From Methanocella arvoryzae MRE50 (GTDB lineage: Archaea > Halobacteriota > Methanocellia > Methanocellales > Methanocellaceae): a stretch of DNA of 64,000 bases. Below are positions 36,400 through 45,661 of this stretch, one piece after another (within the stretch, counting starts at the first letter, position 1; each line of letters starts with the position of its first letter). The notes beneath the pieces were generated by a model that saw only the letters and a program-made list of their open reading frames with translations, did no database searches and had not been told where the DNA came from. Made by a program: the position numbers and the translations under genes. Location: NCBI RefSeq assembly GCF_000063445.1, contig NC_009464.1, positions 2,480,001 through 2,544,000 of the forward strand. The letters run 5' to 3'.

Positions 36400-36615
36400 A
36401 TGGATCTCACCAAGCTCAACATCTGGTATGTCAAGGCCGTCTACGTAGCAATAGCCGCACTACTCATGATCGGCGCCATAATCTCCGCGCTCAACGACCA
36501 GCAGTATCTGGTTCTCGTATTCATCGTTGCAGCTTCGCTGGTCATCGTGACAGGATCGCTGTTCTTCGCGTATCTGTTCAAACAGCAGAAAATAAGAGAA
36601 GTTAAGAAGTTATAG
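36400..36615 (+). CDS. Small two-span membrane protein
   Basis: 71 residues with two hydrophobic segments (VYVAIAALLMIGAIISAL and YLVLVFIVAASLVIVTG) and a basic tail (KQQKIREVKKL). AGAGG precedes the ATG inside the end of purE. Function unknown. Confidence 0.65.
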   Translation: MDLTKLNIWYVKAVYVAIAALLMIGAIISALNDQQYLVLVFIVAASLVIVTGSLFFAYLFKQQKIREVKKL

Positions 36616-36636
36616 GCCTTCGGCCTTTGTTTTTTT
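36614..36636 (+). terminator. Terminator after the purE operon
   Basis: AGGCC-TTC-GGCCT stem (36614-36626) followed by a T run (TTGTTTTTTT), just after the stop of the small membrane gene. Confidence 0.7.
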
Positions 36637-36934
36637 ATCGAAAGCCTTCGGCTCGGGCTTCTCATCGTTAAGTAAAAAGCGTGTACCTGATGGTACAAAG
36701 CGATTGGGCTGCGAGTGTGGCGTCGGTCAGTTTGCGAAGCATGCTTTATGACGCCAGAGTATTCATCAAAATGCGGTTGCGCCAGTATACTCCTATGCCA
36801 GCACAACCGTGGCTTAAATTTCAGCTCTTTGTAAGGTCTTACCGCGTGCTTTATTCTTACGATGACAACACCTGAGCCGAAGGCTCAAAATGTATGGACG
36901 GCCAAGGCCGAAGGCCCTCAAGTGAGCCTTCGGC
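36637..36934. other. Gene-free stretch with GCCTTCGGC words
   Basis: Several short palindromic words (AGCCTTCGGCT, GCCGAAGGC) occur, including GTGAGCCTTCGGCTCAC at 36922-36938, which overlaps the end of the next minus-strand gene. A weak 64-codon open frame in between has no support. Confidence 0.5.
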
Positions 36935-37234
36935 TCACAGCTCGTCGTCCTCGTCTATGGCCGCGACTTCGATTCCCTCATCAAAGTACTCTCTGCCCTC
37001 TTCCTCCATGTCTTCGTCGCTCCTGGCGACTGCCACTTCACATGCCAGAGGGGTCATCTTTTGTTTCTTGGCCAGGCAGAAGTAGTGGGAAAACGCTTCC
37101 ATGCTGTCGATGACAACCAGTTCGTTCTTGTGGACTGCGAGCGGAATATACAAGTGAGAATCACCGTCCGTGGTGCTGTAAAGGTTGTTATTTAAAGCCT
37201 TTTTGGCTACCGGCCTTTTCACGCCTGATGCCAT
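36935..37234 (-). CDS. Small acidic-tailed protein of unknown function
   Basis: 99 residues from ATG 37234 (MASGVKRPVAKKALNNNLYS). A basic N terminus is followed by a SHLYIPLAVHKNELVVIDSMEAFSHY region and an acidic C terminus (DEDMEEEGREYFDEG, AIDEDDEL). Not recognised. A TATA box 25 bases upstream of the ATG implies a leaderless transcript, which argues for real expression. The longer open frame to 37333 would start before the transcript. Confidence 0.6.
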   Translation of the reverse strand: MASGVKRPVAKKALNNNLYSTTDGDSHLYIPLAVHKNELVVIDSMEAFSHYFCLAKKQKMTPLACEVAVARSDEDMEEEGREYFDEGIEVAAIDEDDEL

Positions 37235-37252
37235 ACTAAAAATAATAGGCCC

Positions 37253-37267
37253 AATATATAATTTTAT
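37253..37267 (-). promoter_or_regulatory. TATA box of the small acidic protein
   Basis: Minus-strand ATAAAATTATATATT is centred 25 bases before ATG 37234. Confidence 0.6.
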
Positions 37268-37365
37268 CGGCCGGAAACCGCCCGGGGTATAGTTTCCCTG
37301 TGCTGCAGGGTAACCGGCTGATACACTTGCCAAGATTTAATTAGAGATACGACAAGAGTATATCC

Positions 37366-38382
37366 ATGAAAACAATCCTGGAAGACTTCTCTCACGAGAA
37401 GGGCCTGCACTGCGATACCTCGTCCCTGCGGGACGTCTTCGCTTACGCGGGCCATGGTTTCCCCGAGCCGTTCTTCTTCGGGATCGGGGAAGGGCTCGGC
37501 TTTTTCTTTCGCGACGGCAGATCTGGCAAGCCTCCGGTAGCCTCCGGCAGAACCGGTGTCCTGGAGATCGAACGGCGGGCTTGCAGGCTGCTGGGCTGCG
37601 ACCTGAAGATCTCTACCTCCTCAAGCCCCCGCCGTGCCCGGGAGACGCTGGCCTCTATGCTGGCAAACGGCCAGCCCGTAATGCTGCACGCAGACCAGTA
37701 CTACCTCAAGTACCTCCGCAGCCCGTCCCACTTCGGCGCGTACTCTCTCGTAGTCGCCGGCATCGACGAAGAAGCCGGCATCGCGCACGTGGCCGACCAC
37801 ATGCGGGAAAACCTTATTGAGGTCCCGCTGGCCGAGCTGGCCGAAGCCCGGGCTTCGATCCATCGCCCGTTCCCGGCCAGGCACCGCTGGTTCAGGTTCG
37901 GCATACCCTCTGATATAAAGGCAGACAGCAAGCAGATCATGGCCGCCATCGGGCGCAACACTATGGAAATGCTCAACGCCCCCGTCCGCAACTGCGGCGT
38001 AGGCGGAATCTACTATCTCGCCAACTGCATGTACCGGTGGGAGGAAAAATACAGCAAAAAGGAACTGGATGACGCCTGCCGCATCGTCCACGACGCAATC
38101 GCCGGCCCCGGCACGGGTGGCAGCTGCTTCCGCTGCCTCTACGCTGACTTCCTCCAGTACGCGGCCGAAAACTTCGACCTCCCCGGCATAGCTGAAACTG
38201 CAGACGGCTACCGAAGAGTAGGTAACATGTGGGCACAGGCTGGCAAAGTGCTGGCCGAAGTCCGGTGCGGGTGCTCCGCACTCACCGAGGCCGCCGACAT
38301 CATCCAGATCATCGCCGCCCGGGAACATGAGCTGCAAGTTTCTTTGATGGCTGCGGCCAACCTCTGCTGCCGCCGTAGATGA
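37366..38382 (+). CDS. BtrH-like N-terminal plus DUF4872-type protein
   Basis: 338 residues. The N terminus LHCDTSSLRDVFAYAGHGFP with FGIGEGLGFFF matches the BtrH N-terminal domain, a papain-like fold with Cys16 and a late His in HFGAYSLVVAGID. The C-terminal half matches DUF4872. In butirosin synthesis BtrH transfers an acyl group from a carrier protein to an aminoglycoside. Here the role is open: an acyl transferase or amide-forming enzyme of small-molecule metabolism. Monocistronic, with an inverted repeat after it. Confidence 0.8.
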   Translation: MKTILEDFSHEKGLHCDTSSLRDVFAYAGHGFPEPFFFGIGEGLGFFFRDGRSGKPPVASGRTGVLEIERRACRLLGCDLKISTSSSPRRARETLASMLANGQPVMLHADQYYLKYLRSPSHFGAYSLVVAGIDEEAGIAHVADHMRENLIEVPLAELAEARASIHRPFPARHRWFRFGIPSDIKADSKQIMAAIGRNTMEMLNAPVRNCGVGGIYYLANCMYRWEEKYSKKELDDACRIVHDAIAGPGTGGSCFRCLYADFLQYAAENFDLPGIAETADGYRRVGNMWAQAGKVLAEVRCGCSALTEAADIIQIIAAREHELQVSLMAAANLCCRRR

Positions 38383-38383
38383 A

Positions 38384-38616
38384 CCACTGAGGTTCAGAGA
38401 GCGACTGGTTACCACAGAGGCACAGAGGTTCAGAGAGCGACTTGTTACCACAGAGGCACAGAGGTTCACAGAGATTTTACCACAGAGGCACAGAGATTCA
38501 CAGAGATGCACAGAGGCTTACTTATTAATGGGTTACTATCCCCTTATTTATCCAAAAATCTCTGTGCCCTCTGTGTCTCTGTGGTAAGCCTTTCTCTGTG
38601 CGTCTCTGTGGTTACA
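38384..38616. repeat. Long inverted-repeat element D (CACAGAGGCACAGAG words)
   Basis: The left arm repeats TTACCACAGAGGCACAGAGG three times from about 38409. The right arm (38560-38616) carries the complement, CTCTGTGTCTCTGTGGTAA. The centre is AT-rich. It begins within two bases of the BtrH-like gene's stop and takes up most of the 38383-38753 gap; nothing else was found there. Confidence 0.85.
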
Positions 38617-38753
38617 ATCACATATTTCTTGTAATGGGTTTACCGAAGCGCCGCCGATATGCTGGCATATAAGGGGTAATCGGCATACTGGGCCGTGTTT
38701 CTCTTGTAACCAGAAAGGCTAAATGGTATGCGTCCTTCTTTAATTTCGCAAAG

Positions 38754-41567
38754 ATGGGTAATGTTTTTGAGCTGTTAGATCCCCGTATACGGGAGGCGCT
38801 CTCCGAACTCGGGATGACCGAGCCGACGGGGACGCAACAGAAGGCTATTCCTGCCATTCTGAGCGGGGGCCACGTTCTTTTGATTGCGCCGACGGGCACG
38901 GGCAAGACGGAGTCCGCCCTGCTGCCGGCGTTTGATCTGCTGATGCGGATGAGCTCTGAGGAGCGGGAAGGCATCAAGGTCCTGTACATTACTCCGCTGC
39001 GGGCGCTGAACAGGGACATGATGAAGCGTATGAGGTGGTGGGCGGGGCGCCTCGATCTGAACATAGACGTGAGGCACGGCGATACCACCACTCACGAGCG
39101 GCGGAGGCAGGCGCTGAAGCCGCCCGACATCCTGATCACCACTCCGGAGACTGTGCAGGCTATGCTGATGGGCAGCCGGATGCGGGAGAACCTCAAAAGC
39201 CTCGCCATGGTGATTGTCGACGAAGTGCACGAGCTGGCCTCCTCCAAAAGGGGCACCCAGATGGCCATCGCACTGGAGCGGCTGGGCCGATACACTGAGT
39301 TCCGGAGGATCGGCCTGTCTGCCACTGTGGGCACGCCCGGGGAAGTGGCCAAATTTCTGGCAGGCACCGGCCGGGAAGCGCAGATCGTCGAGGTCAAACT
39401 GGCTAAATCTCTCGATTTTCACGTGACCTACCCGGAGACCATCGACAGCGACAAGCCTCTGTCTAAGAAGCTCCTCACCGACCCGGATATCGCCGCCCAG
39501 ATCCGGACCATGATAGACCTGATCAAGAGGAACCGCTCCACCCTGATGTTCGTCAACACCCGGCAGTCCGCCGAGGCTATCGGCGCCCGTTTCAGGAAGC
39601 TCGACCAGGCCATAGCGGTCCACCACGGCTCCTTATCCAAAGAGGCCCGTATCGAGGCAGAGGACTCGTTCAAGGACGGCAAAGTCAACGCTCTGGTTTG
39701 CACCTCGTCCATGGAGCTGGGCATCGACATCGGCGACATCGACCACGTCATCCAGTACATGTCGCCCCGTGAAGTTTCCCGGCTGCTGCAGCGTGTCGGC
39801 CGTGCCGGCCACAGCATTGGGGAGACATCCAGCGGCACAATCATCACCATCAACGAAGACGACTCGGCTGAGGCATGGGCCATCTGCCGCAGGGCTTCAG
39901 CAGGCCAGATCGAGAACATCAACCTGTATAAAAAATCGTACGACGCGCTGGCCAACCAGATCTGTGCCATGGCTCTGGAGTACGGCGATATCAGCGCTAC
40001 CTACGTCTACGAGACCGTATGCAAGGCTTACCCCTATGCGCAGCTATCCCGGAAAGAGTTCGACCGGGTACTACAGCAGCTTGTCGAAGAACGCCTGATC
40101 TTTTTAAGCCCCGAAGGGCTCATCGGCAGAAAGGCGAAGACCCGCACATACATGTACGAGAACCTCTCCATGATCCCGGACGAGAAGCGCTTCGACGTGT
40201 ACGACGTGATCACCGGGCGGATGATCGGCACGCTGGACGAAGCCTTCGTCGTCAACTTCGCCGACGTGGGCGCCATCTTCATCACCAAGGGCGAGATGTG
40301 GCGGATCGTGGAAGTCACCGAAGACCGGGTCCGGGTCGAGCCTATCGAGAACCCGCAGGGAGAGGTTCCCTCCTGGACTGGGGAAGAAATCCCTGTTCCC
40401 TTCTCGGTAGCCATGGAAGTGGGCGCCATCCGGAGAACTGTGGCAGAGATGGCAGGTTCGCCGGAAGCCGACATTGTCAGGTACTTGACTTCAGCATATC
40501 CTACGGACGAGGCTACCGCGAGGTCTTACGTACGGTACGTGAAAAAGCAGGTGGCCGGCAATTACCCTGTTCCTTCCGATCAGCTGGTTACAGTAGAGGA
40601 AGAAGAGCGGACGATCATGATCAACGCGTGCTTCGGCCACAAGGTAAACGAGACCCTGGGCAGAGTCGTCACCGCCCTGCTTGCCTCCCGGTTCGGAGGC
40701 GGTGTGGCCATGGAGATCGATCCGTACCGGATCAAGCTGGAGCTGCCGAAGCGCATTCGGGCCGCTGACGTGGCGAAGATGATCGCCGACCTCGAGCCGA
40801 TCTTCGTGGAGCCGATCATCGAGAAGACGCTCAAGAACACGCTGCTGCTCAAGTGGAAGATGGTCCACGTGGCCCGGAAGTTCGGCGCCCTGTCGAGAGA
40901 CGTGGACTACGAGCGCATCAGCATGGAGAAGCTGCTGAACGTCTTTGAAGGCACGCCCATGTACGAGGAAGCGGTTAACGAGATCCTGCACGACAAGCTG
41001 GACATCGATAATGCCATCAAAGTGCTGGAGAAGATCCGCTCCGGGGAGATCAAGGTGCTCACCGGCAGGCTCAGCCCAATCGGAGACGCCGGCTTCACCG
41101 GGGGCAGAGAGCTGATGGCGCCCGAATCGGCCGACCGGTCTATAGTGCTGGCGCTGAAGGAGCGGATCATGAACGACCACGTGATCCTCTTCTGCCTGAA
41201 CTGCAAGCAGTTTTCATCCAAACGAAAAGTAAAGGATGTCGAGGAGCGGCCTGTCTGTCCTCTATGTAATTCGAGGCTTATAGCGGCGCTCAAGCCGTGG
41301 GAGAAGGAAGAGGCCGACCTGGTGAAGAAGGCGGCAAAGAATAAGCTTGCCGAGCCCGAAATGGTCAAGGTAAAACGAGTCTACCGTAATGGCAACCTGG
41401 TGCTCTCTCACGGCCGCGTCGCCGTCATCGCACTGGCATCCAGAGGCCTCGGCCCCGAGTCCGCCTCACGGGTGATCGGCAGACAGCGCGAGGATGAAGA
41501 GGACTTCTACCGGGATATCCTGAAGGCCGAGAGAGACTACGTCCGGACCCGCAGGTTCTGGGCTTAA
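38754..41567 (+). CDS. Lhr-family DEAD/DEAH helicase
   Basis: 937 residues: DNA/RNA helicase of the Lhr group, present in archaea and some bacteria and linked to repair or RNA work. Motifs: PTGTQQKAIP (Q motif), APTGTGKTES (Walker A), IVDEVHEL (motif II), GLSATVG (III), QRVGRAGH (VI). Residues about 440-790 contain the winged-helix and Lhr-core regions. A C-terminal CX2C/CX2C zinc site is seen near residues 808-836 (FCLNCKQFS, CPLCNSRL), as in archaeal relatives. ATG 38754 follows TTCGCAAAG-type sequence. Not linked to neighbours by operon spacing. Confidence 0.85.
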   Translation: MGNVFELLDPRIREALSELGMTEPTGTQQKAIPAILSGGHVLLIAPTGTGKTESALLPAFDLLMRMSSEEREGIKVLYITPLRALNRDMMKRMRWWAGRLDLNIDVRHGDTTTHERRRQALKPPDILITTPETVQAMLMGSRMRENLKSLAMVIVDEVHELASSKRGTQMAIALERLGRYTEFRRIGLSATVGTPGEVAKFLAGTGREAQIVEVKLAKSLDFHVTYPETIDSDKPLSKKLLTDPDIAAQIRTMIDLIKRNRSTLMFVNTRQSAEAIGARFRKLDQAIAVHHGSLSKEARIEAEDSFKDGKVNALVCTSSMELGIDIGDIDHVIQYMSPREVSRLLQRVGRAGHSIGETSSGTIITINEDDSAEAWAICRRASAGQIENINLYKKSYDALANQICAMALEYGDISATYVYETVCKAYPYAQLSRKEFDRVLQQLVEERLIFLSPEGLIGRKAKTRTYMYENLSMIPDEKRFDVYDVITGRMIGTLDEAFVVNFADVGAIFITKGEMWRIVEVTEDRVRVEPIENPQGEVPSWTGEEIPVPFSVAMEVGAIRRTVAEMAGSPEADIVRYLTSAYPTDEATARSYVRYVKKQVAGNYPVPSDQLVTVEEEERTIMINACFGHKVNETLGRVVTALLASRFGGGVAMEIDPYRIKLELPKRIRAADVAKMIADLEPIFVEPIIEKTLKNTLLLKWKMVHVARKFGALSRDVDYERISMEKLLNVFEGTPMYEEAVNEILHDKLDIDNAIKVLEKIRSGEIKVLTGRLSPIGDAGFTGGRELMAPESADRSIVLALKERIMNDHVILFCLNCKQFSSKRKVKDVEERPVCPLCNSRLIAALKPWEKEEADLVKKAAKNKLAEPEMVKVKRVYRNGNLVLSHGRVAVIALASRGLGPESASRVIGRQREDEEDFYRDILKAERDYVRTRRFWA

Positions 41568-41601
41568 GCTTAATAATTTCTGAACCGGACTGATAAAAAA
41601 G

Positions 41602-41619
41602 ATCGCCCGTAAGGGCGAT
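41602..41619. terminator. Convergent terminator
   Basis: ATCGCCC-GTAA-GGGCGAT stem between the helicase (plus) and the lipoprotein (minus). The minus-strand side has a T run (CTTTTTTATC) and the plus side a weak one (CTTTTATAT). Confidence 0.6.
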
Positions 41620-41657
41620 ATTCTGCTTTTATATGAGTTTCAGATTATCGGGCCTGC

Positions 41658-42035
41658 TTACGGCATTGCTGTAGGCGATACGACTGGCGATGCGGCTATG
41701 TCATCGCCCATAGTGGTGTCGTTGGCGACATCGGCTACGCCGGCAACTCCTGCCAGCATTTCGTTAGGTATTTCTCTCATGCCCTCGGAAGTGTTGATGA
41801 TGCTGGTGTTGTTGCCGCTAAGAACATCCGGCCAGGGGGTAACGGTGCCAGCCATGCTGACATTCTGTGCATCTACGCTGGTCATGGGCCCGTCCACTTC
41901 GGCGGTCGGCGCCACAGTCGCCATGACTGTCGGTGTAACTGTAGCGTTCATCGCAGGCCCGCTAGTGCACCCGCTGAGCAGCGTGACCGCTGTGATCATC
42001 GCCACCACGGCGATTGCAATGTATCCACTCTTCAT
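41658..42035 (-). CDS. Small lipoprotein with Thr-Pro-rich region
   Basis: 125 residues. N-terminal signal with a lipobox (AVTLLSGCTSG), so lipid attachment at Cys is predicted. The rest is low-complexity (TVTPTVMATVAPTAEV, ASPVVSPTAMP) with many Thr/Ser/Pro and no recognised domain. Probably a small surface-exposed lipoprotein. Confidence 0.75.
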   Translation of the reverse strand: MKSGYIAIAVVAMITAVTLLSGCTSGPAMNATVTPTVMATVAPTAEVDGPMTSVDAQNVSMAGTVTPWPDVLSGNNTSIINTSEGMREIPNEMLAGVAGVADVANDTTMGDDIAASPVVSPTAMP

Positions 42036-42225
42036 TTATTCTCCTCCTTAGAAAGCAATTAAATTACGACTAAATTTTTATTAAGAGATTTTTATATAAG
42101 TATATAAATTGTGCTCACGATAATAGCAAAATGGGTCTCTTAATAGAAGATATGGATGTTATCGCCATATCTGGCAGCGTCGGAGGCTAAATAATGTACT
42201 AATTGATCGGCACAGGTATAGTGGC

Positions 42226-43038
42226 TCAAGTGCCGATCTTCAGCGGCTCGCAAACCTGCCGCAGGGTGGCTATTGCCGAAAGGGCGGCCAGGAAGCTCGT
42301 TTTCGGGTTGGACCGGGCAGGCACGTTCTCAACGACCGTGTGCAATTCTCCAAATTCGCCGCGGACGGAGATCTCGTGGATGTTGCGCTTGATCGTGGGG
42401 TCTACCACGACCCGGACCAGCGTTCTCTCGAAGCCGATGCCTACGAGGCTCAGCGAGGCTGCCACATTGACGTTGGCCGGAAATTCCTTGATTGCGACGG
42501 CGGCAGGCCCGCTGAAGATCTCCGTGGGCTCGTCCATGCTGTCGACGTCGATGTTGTTCCTGACGATAAACGGGGCGCCCCGCAGCCCATCCCTGGGCTT
42601 CCGGGTGGTGATGGTGACACTGTCTATCTTGCAGATGGATGCCGCCTTGACGGCGTCCAGCCCTCCGATCGCCCCGGAAGGCAGGTAAATGCTACAGCAG
42701 TGCTCCTTTGCCATAGTCCGGATCGTTTCCAGCAGCTCTTTGTCTGCCAGTGCTCCCACGCTCATGATCATGACGCTTCTGGACCTGGAGAGCGCCGCGA
42801 TCGCCACTTCCCTGACGGCCGACTGCGCTGCTGCTTCCACGACGAAGTTGGAAGCCTCGACCAGCTCTTCGAGCGGCAGGACTCTGGGCTTCGACTTCAG
42901 GGACGCGGCAAAGCTGGTTGCCTCCGCAGTATCCCTGTCGTAGATCGCCTCGAGCTTAGCGGGGACCGTGCCATTGTCGATAGCCCGGGCGATTTCCTTG
43001 CCAATCGCCCCCGCGCCAACTATACCGATCCTGAACAT
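42226..43038 (-). CDS. nadX: L-aspartate dehydrogenase
   Basis: About 270 residues from ATG 43038 (MFRIGIVGAGAIGKEIARAI), a Rossmann GxGxxG. The block YLPSGAIGGLDAVKAASI is specific to aspartate dehydrogenase, which makes iminoaspartate for NAD synthesis in place of NadB. GAGG lies just upstream of the ATG; a longer open frame starts at 43056. Divergent from nadC with 53 bases between starts, so a shared control region is likely. nadA is not in the window. Confidence 0.9.
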   Translation of the reverse strand: MFRIGIVGAGAIGKEIARAIDNGTVPAKLEAIYDRDTAEATSFAASLKSKPRVLPLEELVEASNFVVEAAAQSAVREVAIAALSRSRSVMIMSVGALADKELLETIRTMAKEHCCSIYLPSGAIGGLDAVKAASICKIDSVTITTRKPRDGLRGAPFIVRNNIDVDSMDEPTEIFSGPAAVAIKEFPANVNVAASLSLVGIGFERTLVRVVVDPTIKRNIHEISVRGEFGELHTVVENVPARSNPKTSFLAALSAIATLRQVCEPLKIGT

Positions 43039-43091
43039 GTTCCTCGCAGGTCTCATATACTTTTATTGCTAAAATGATTTACGGTGCATGT

Positions 43092-43907
43092 ATGCTCACT
43101 GTTGAACTCGAGCGCTTCATACTGGAAGACCTCGGCGAAGACGACGACTCCACCGGGATCGTCCCGCCCGTGGCGGCCAGTGCTAACATCGTATGCAAGG
43201 AAGATGGCGTGCTTGCAGGGCTCGACGAAGCCCTCCAGGTCTTCGAGTACTTCGGGCTGAGCCTCGAATCCCATTATGCTGACGGCAACCCCATTAAGGC
43301 AGGCGACGTCATCATGACCATCACTGGCGACGCCGCCGACATCCTTCGGGGCGAGCGCCTCGCGCTGAACTTCCTCGGCCGGATGAGCGGCATCGCCACC
43401 CTTACCCGGCGTTGTGTATCGAGAGCAGGCAACGCCAGGATCGCCGCAACCCGGAAGACTACGCCCGGGTTCAGGTCATTCGAGAAAAAGGCAGTCAAGC
43501 TCGGCGGAGGAGACACCCACCGCTATGACCTTTCCGCCGCCGTCATGATCAAGGACAACCACATCGCGATCATGGGCATAGAAGGAGCGATAGCGGCAGC
43601 CAAAAAGGCGGCCAGCTTCACCAAGAAGATCGAGATCGAGGTCGAGTCCGTGGAAGACGGCGAAAAGGCCGCCTCCCTCGGCGCCGACATCATCATGTTC
43701 GACAACATGGCCCCCGACAGGATCGCCGAAGGCGTGGCCAGAGTCAAGAAGATCAACCCCCGCGTCATCGTCGAAGCTTCCGGCGGCATAACGATGAATA
43801 ATATCGGTGACTATGCCCGGGCAGGCGTCGACGTTATCTCCCTCGGGGCGCTGACCCGAGATGCGAAGTGGCTCGACTTTAGCCTTGACATGGAGACCAG
43901 CAAGTAA
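43092..43907 (+). CDS. nadC: Nicotinate-nucleotide diphosphorylase (carboxylating)
   Basis: About 271 residues from ATG 43092 (MLTVELERFILEDLGEDD). It converts quinolinate and PRPP to nicotinate mononucleotide. Signatures: ATRKTTPGFRSFEKKAVK, GGGDTHRYDLSAAVMIKDNH, EASGGITMNNIGDYA. ATG 43074 is an in-frame alternative. Together with nadX it covers two steps of de novo NAD synthesis. Confidence 0.94.
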   Translation: MLTVELERFILEDLGEDDDSTGIVPPVAASANIVCKEDGVLAGLDEALQVFEYFGLSLESHYADGNPIKAGDVIMTITGDAADILRGERLALNFLGRMSGIATLTRRCVSRAGNARIAATRKTTPGFRSFEKKAVKLGGGDTHRYDLSAAVMIKDNHIAIMGIEGAIAAAKKAASFTKKIEIEVESVEDGEKAASLGADIIMFDNMAPDRIAEGVARVKKINPRVIVEASGGITMNNIGDYARAGVDVISLGALTRDAKWLDFSLDMETSK

Positions 43908-43920
43908 GACCTGAGTTTTC

Positions 43921-44170
43921 ACCACAGGGTGCACGGAGAACGATTAACCACAGAGGCACAGAGGGCACAGGGACGCACAGATATTTTACCACAGAGGCAC
44001 AGAGGGCACAGAGACGCACAGAGATTTTTCTAAAAATAATAAAATAGCAATCCCTTAGCGAGTAAGCCTCTGTGAGTCTCTGTGCCTCTGTGGTAACCAG
44101 TACTCTGTGAACCTCTGTGAGTCTCTGTGCCTCTGTGGTAAAATAGTATCTCTGTGTGTCTCTGTAGTGA
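43921..44170. repeat. Long inverted-repeat element E (same words as D)
   Basis: TTACCACAGAGGCACAGAG (43986-44004) is the exact complement of CTCTGTGCCTCTGTGGTAA (44078-44096). Further copies lie on each side (43950s; 44130s). The loop centre (44030-44065) is AT-rich. It fills the 43908-44237 gap together with the terminator. Confidence 0.87.
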
Positions 44171-44185
44171 AAAGGGCGAAAGTGA

Positions 44186-44222
44186 AAAAATAGTTAAAAG
44201 GCGTCCGGTGTTTAAGGACGCC
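44186..44222 (-). terminator. Terminator of the DRTGG gene
   Basis: Minus strand: GGCGTCC (44222-44216), loop TTAAACACC, GGACGCC (44206-44200), then TTTTAACTATTTTTTC. It lies 15 bases past the stop. Confidence 0.75.
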
Positions 44223-44237
44223 CTGTACGCTGGTTTC

Positions 44238-45305
44238 TTATTCGCTTAAAGATTTGAGGATGCGGTCAGTGTCGACGTTCTCGTCGAACATGTTTTTCAT
44301 GAGGTCTATCTTCTGGACGTTCTTGACCCTGACCGTGCGGAGGAGCTGTTCCATCCTGTCTACGAGGGTGGTGGTGTCGTCACTGGTCAGGATGACTGGC
44401 ACGCCGAGCTCTTCTGCCCTGCCGAGCACCTGGCTGGGCGGGTACAGGTTGCCGGAGAGGATCATGATTCTCATCCGGGCTTCCAGCGCTGCGATCTGCA
44501 GGTCGGCACGGTCGCCGCCCGTGATTACGGCGCGGTTGTGCTTCCTCCTGAAGACCTTGATGGCGCTGTCTGCTGCCAGGGCGCCTACTACGATGCCGTC
44601 GACGGTGACGTCCATGTTGTTCTTGCCGGCGAGCACTTCGCCATTGAGGCCTTCTGCGATCTCTCTGGCCGAGATGGTCTGGAGAGCCCTGTTCCTTGGC
44701 AGGACGCCCAGGACTTTGATGCCCTTGCGGTCGAAGTAGGGGACGACCTTCTCCTTAACAAAGTTCATCCGCTCCATGCTGGTGTTGTTGAATATAATGC
44801 CCAGCACTTCCACATCTTTGGAGAGCAGCTTCATGTAAGTGGTGATCCGGTCTACCGTGAACTCGTCGCAGTACTTGGAGACCAGCAGGATCTTGCTCCC
44901 TGTGATCCGGGCAACTTCCGAGTCCGAGAGGCCCAGGACGGAACTGCCGCTCACGTCGCCTGCTCCCTCGAGGATGACTACATCCTTATTCCTGCTCACG
45001 TGCTTGAACGTCTTCTCGAGCTTCGGAACTAACTGCTTATCCTTGCCCTCAAGCACGTCTTCAAGGAGCTGGTGGGTGAACAGGATGGGCGAGATCTCGT
45101 CGAGGCTCTCGTCAAGGCCCAGCATCTTCTTCATGTTCAGCGCGTCGTCATCCACGAGCTCGCCGTTCACGTCCACTATGATGTTACCTACCGGCTTCAT
45201 GTAGCCTACCTTGAGCTCGTTTTCCTTTAGCTTCATTGCGAGCGCCATACAGAGGGCGCTTTTGCCTGAATAGAGTTCTGTTGAACTTACCAGAATCGAT
45301 CTCAT
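44238..45305 (-). CDS. BioD-like P-loop plus DRTGG domain protein
   Basis: About 355 residues from ATG 45305. The N-terminal half is a dethiobiotin-synthetase-like P-loop domain (VSSTELYSGKSALCMALA; VVILEGAGDVSG). The C-terminal half is the DRTGG domain (VITGGDRADLQIAALEA). The same pair forms the N-terminal regulatory part of some phosphotransacetylases, but no PTA domain follows here. It probably binds a nucleotide or acyl-phosphate-type signal; the role is unknown. Confidence 0.8.
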   Translation of the reverse strand: MRSILVSSTELYSGKSALCMALAMKLKENELKVGYMKPVGNIIVDVNGELVDDDALNMKKMLGLDESLDEISPILFTHQLLEDVLEGKDKQLVPKLEKTFKHVSRNKDVVILEGAGDVSGSSVLGLSDSEVARITGSKILLVSKYCDEFTVDRITTYMKLLSKDVEVLGIIFNNTSMERMNFVKEKVVPYFDRKGIKVLGVLPRNRALQTISAREIAEGLNGEVLAGKNNMDVTVDGIVVGALAADSAIKVFRRKHNRAVITGGDRADLQIAALEARMRIMILSGNLYPPSQVLGRAEELGVPVILTSDDTTTLVDRMEQLLRTVRVKNVQKIDLMKNMFDENVDTDRILKSLSE

Positions 45306-45624
45306 GTCTATCCCATCCATGTGTGGGCTGATGCCCTCATCATTCTCATTTTTATCCTGATATGTATTACACGTTTAATCGTTATAAATTCTTCCGTCAA
45401 ATGTTCATCTAACATGTCAGATTATTCCATCCGGTAATACTATCACTGCCAGATAATTATACTGTCAACTGTCCTGCTACCCCAGCCCATGACATATCCT
45501 GCATGCTACGCAGTAAAGCCGCCTGCCATTTTCCGCGGAAAAGCAGACTTCCCCTGACCGGGCGAGCGGTAGGAGCGGGGCAAATGGTTTCGGATATTTG
45601 ATTGGCTATACATGGCGACAAGGA
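45306..45624. other. Gene-free stretch before RuBisCO
   Basis: AT-rich, divergent upstream region between the DRTGG gene and RuBisCO. No open frame worth reporting, and no repeat element of the kinds seen elsewhere. Confidence 0.6.
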
Positions 45625-45634
45625 TTTAATAATT
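45625..45634 (+). promoter_or_regulatory. TATA box of RuBisCO
   Basis: TTTAATAATT, centred about 32 bases before ATG 45662, predicts a transcript start a few bases before the start codon. Confidence 0.5.
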
Positions 45635-45661
45635 CAAGTCCCTCTAACCTTGATCAATATC

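Noticed and set aside
36681-36875. 64-codon open frame in the gap after purE
   Set aside because: No ribosome site, no recognised sequence, and it lies between palindromic words.
38384-38616. CRISPR array
   Set aside because: The copies run into complementary copies on the other arm and the intervals between them are not spacer-like.
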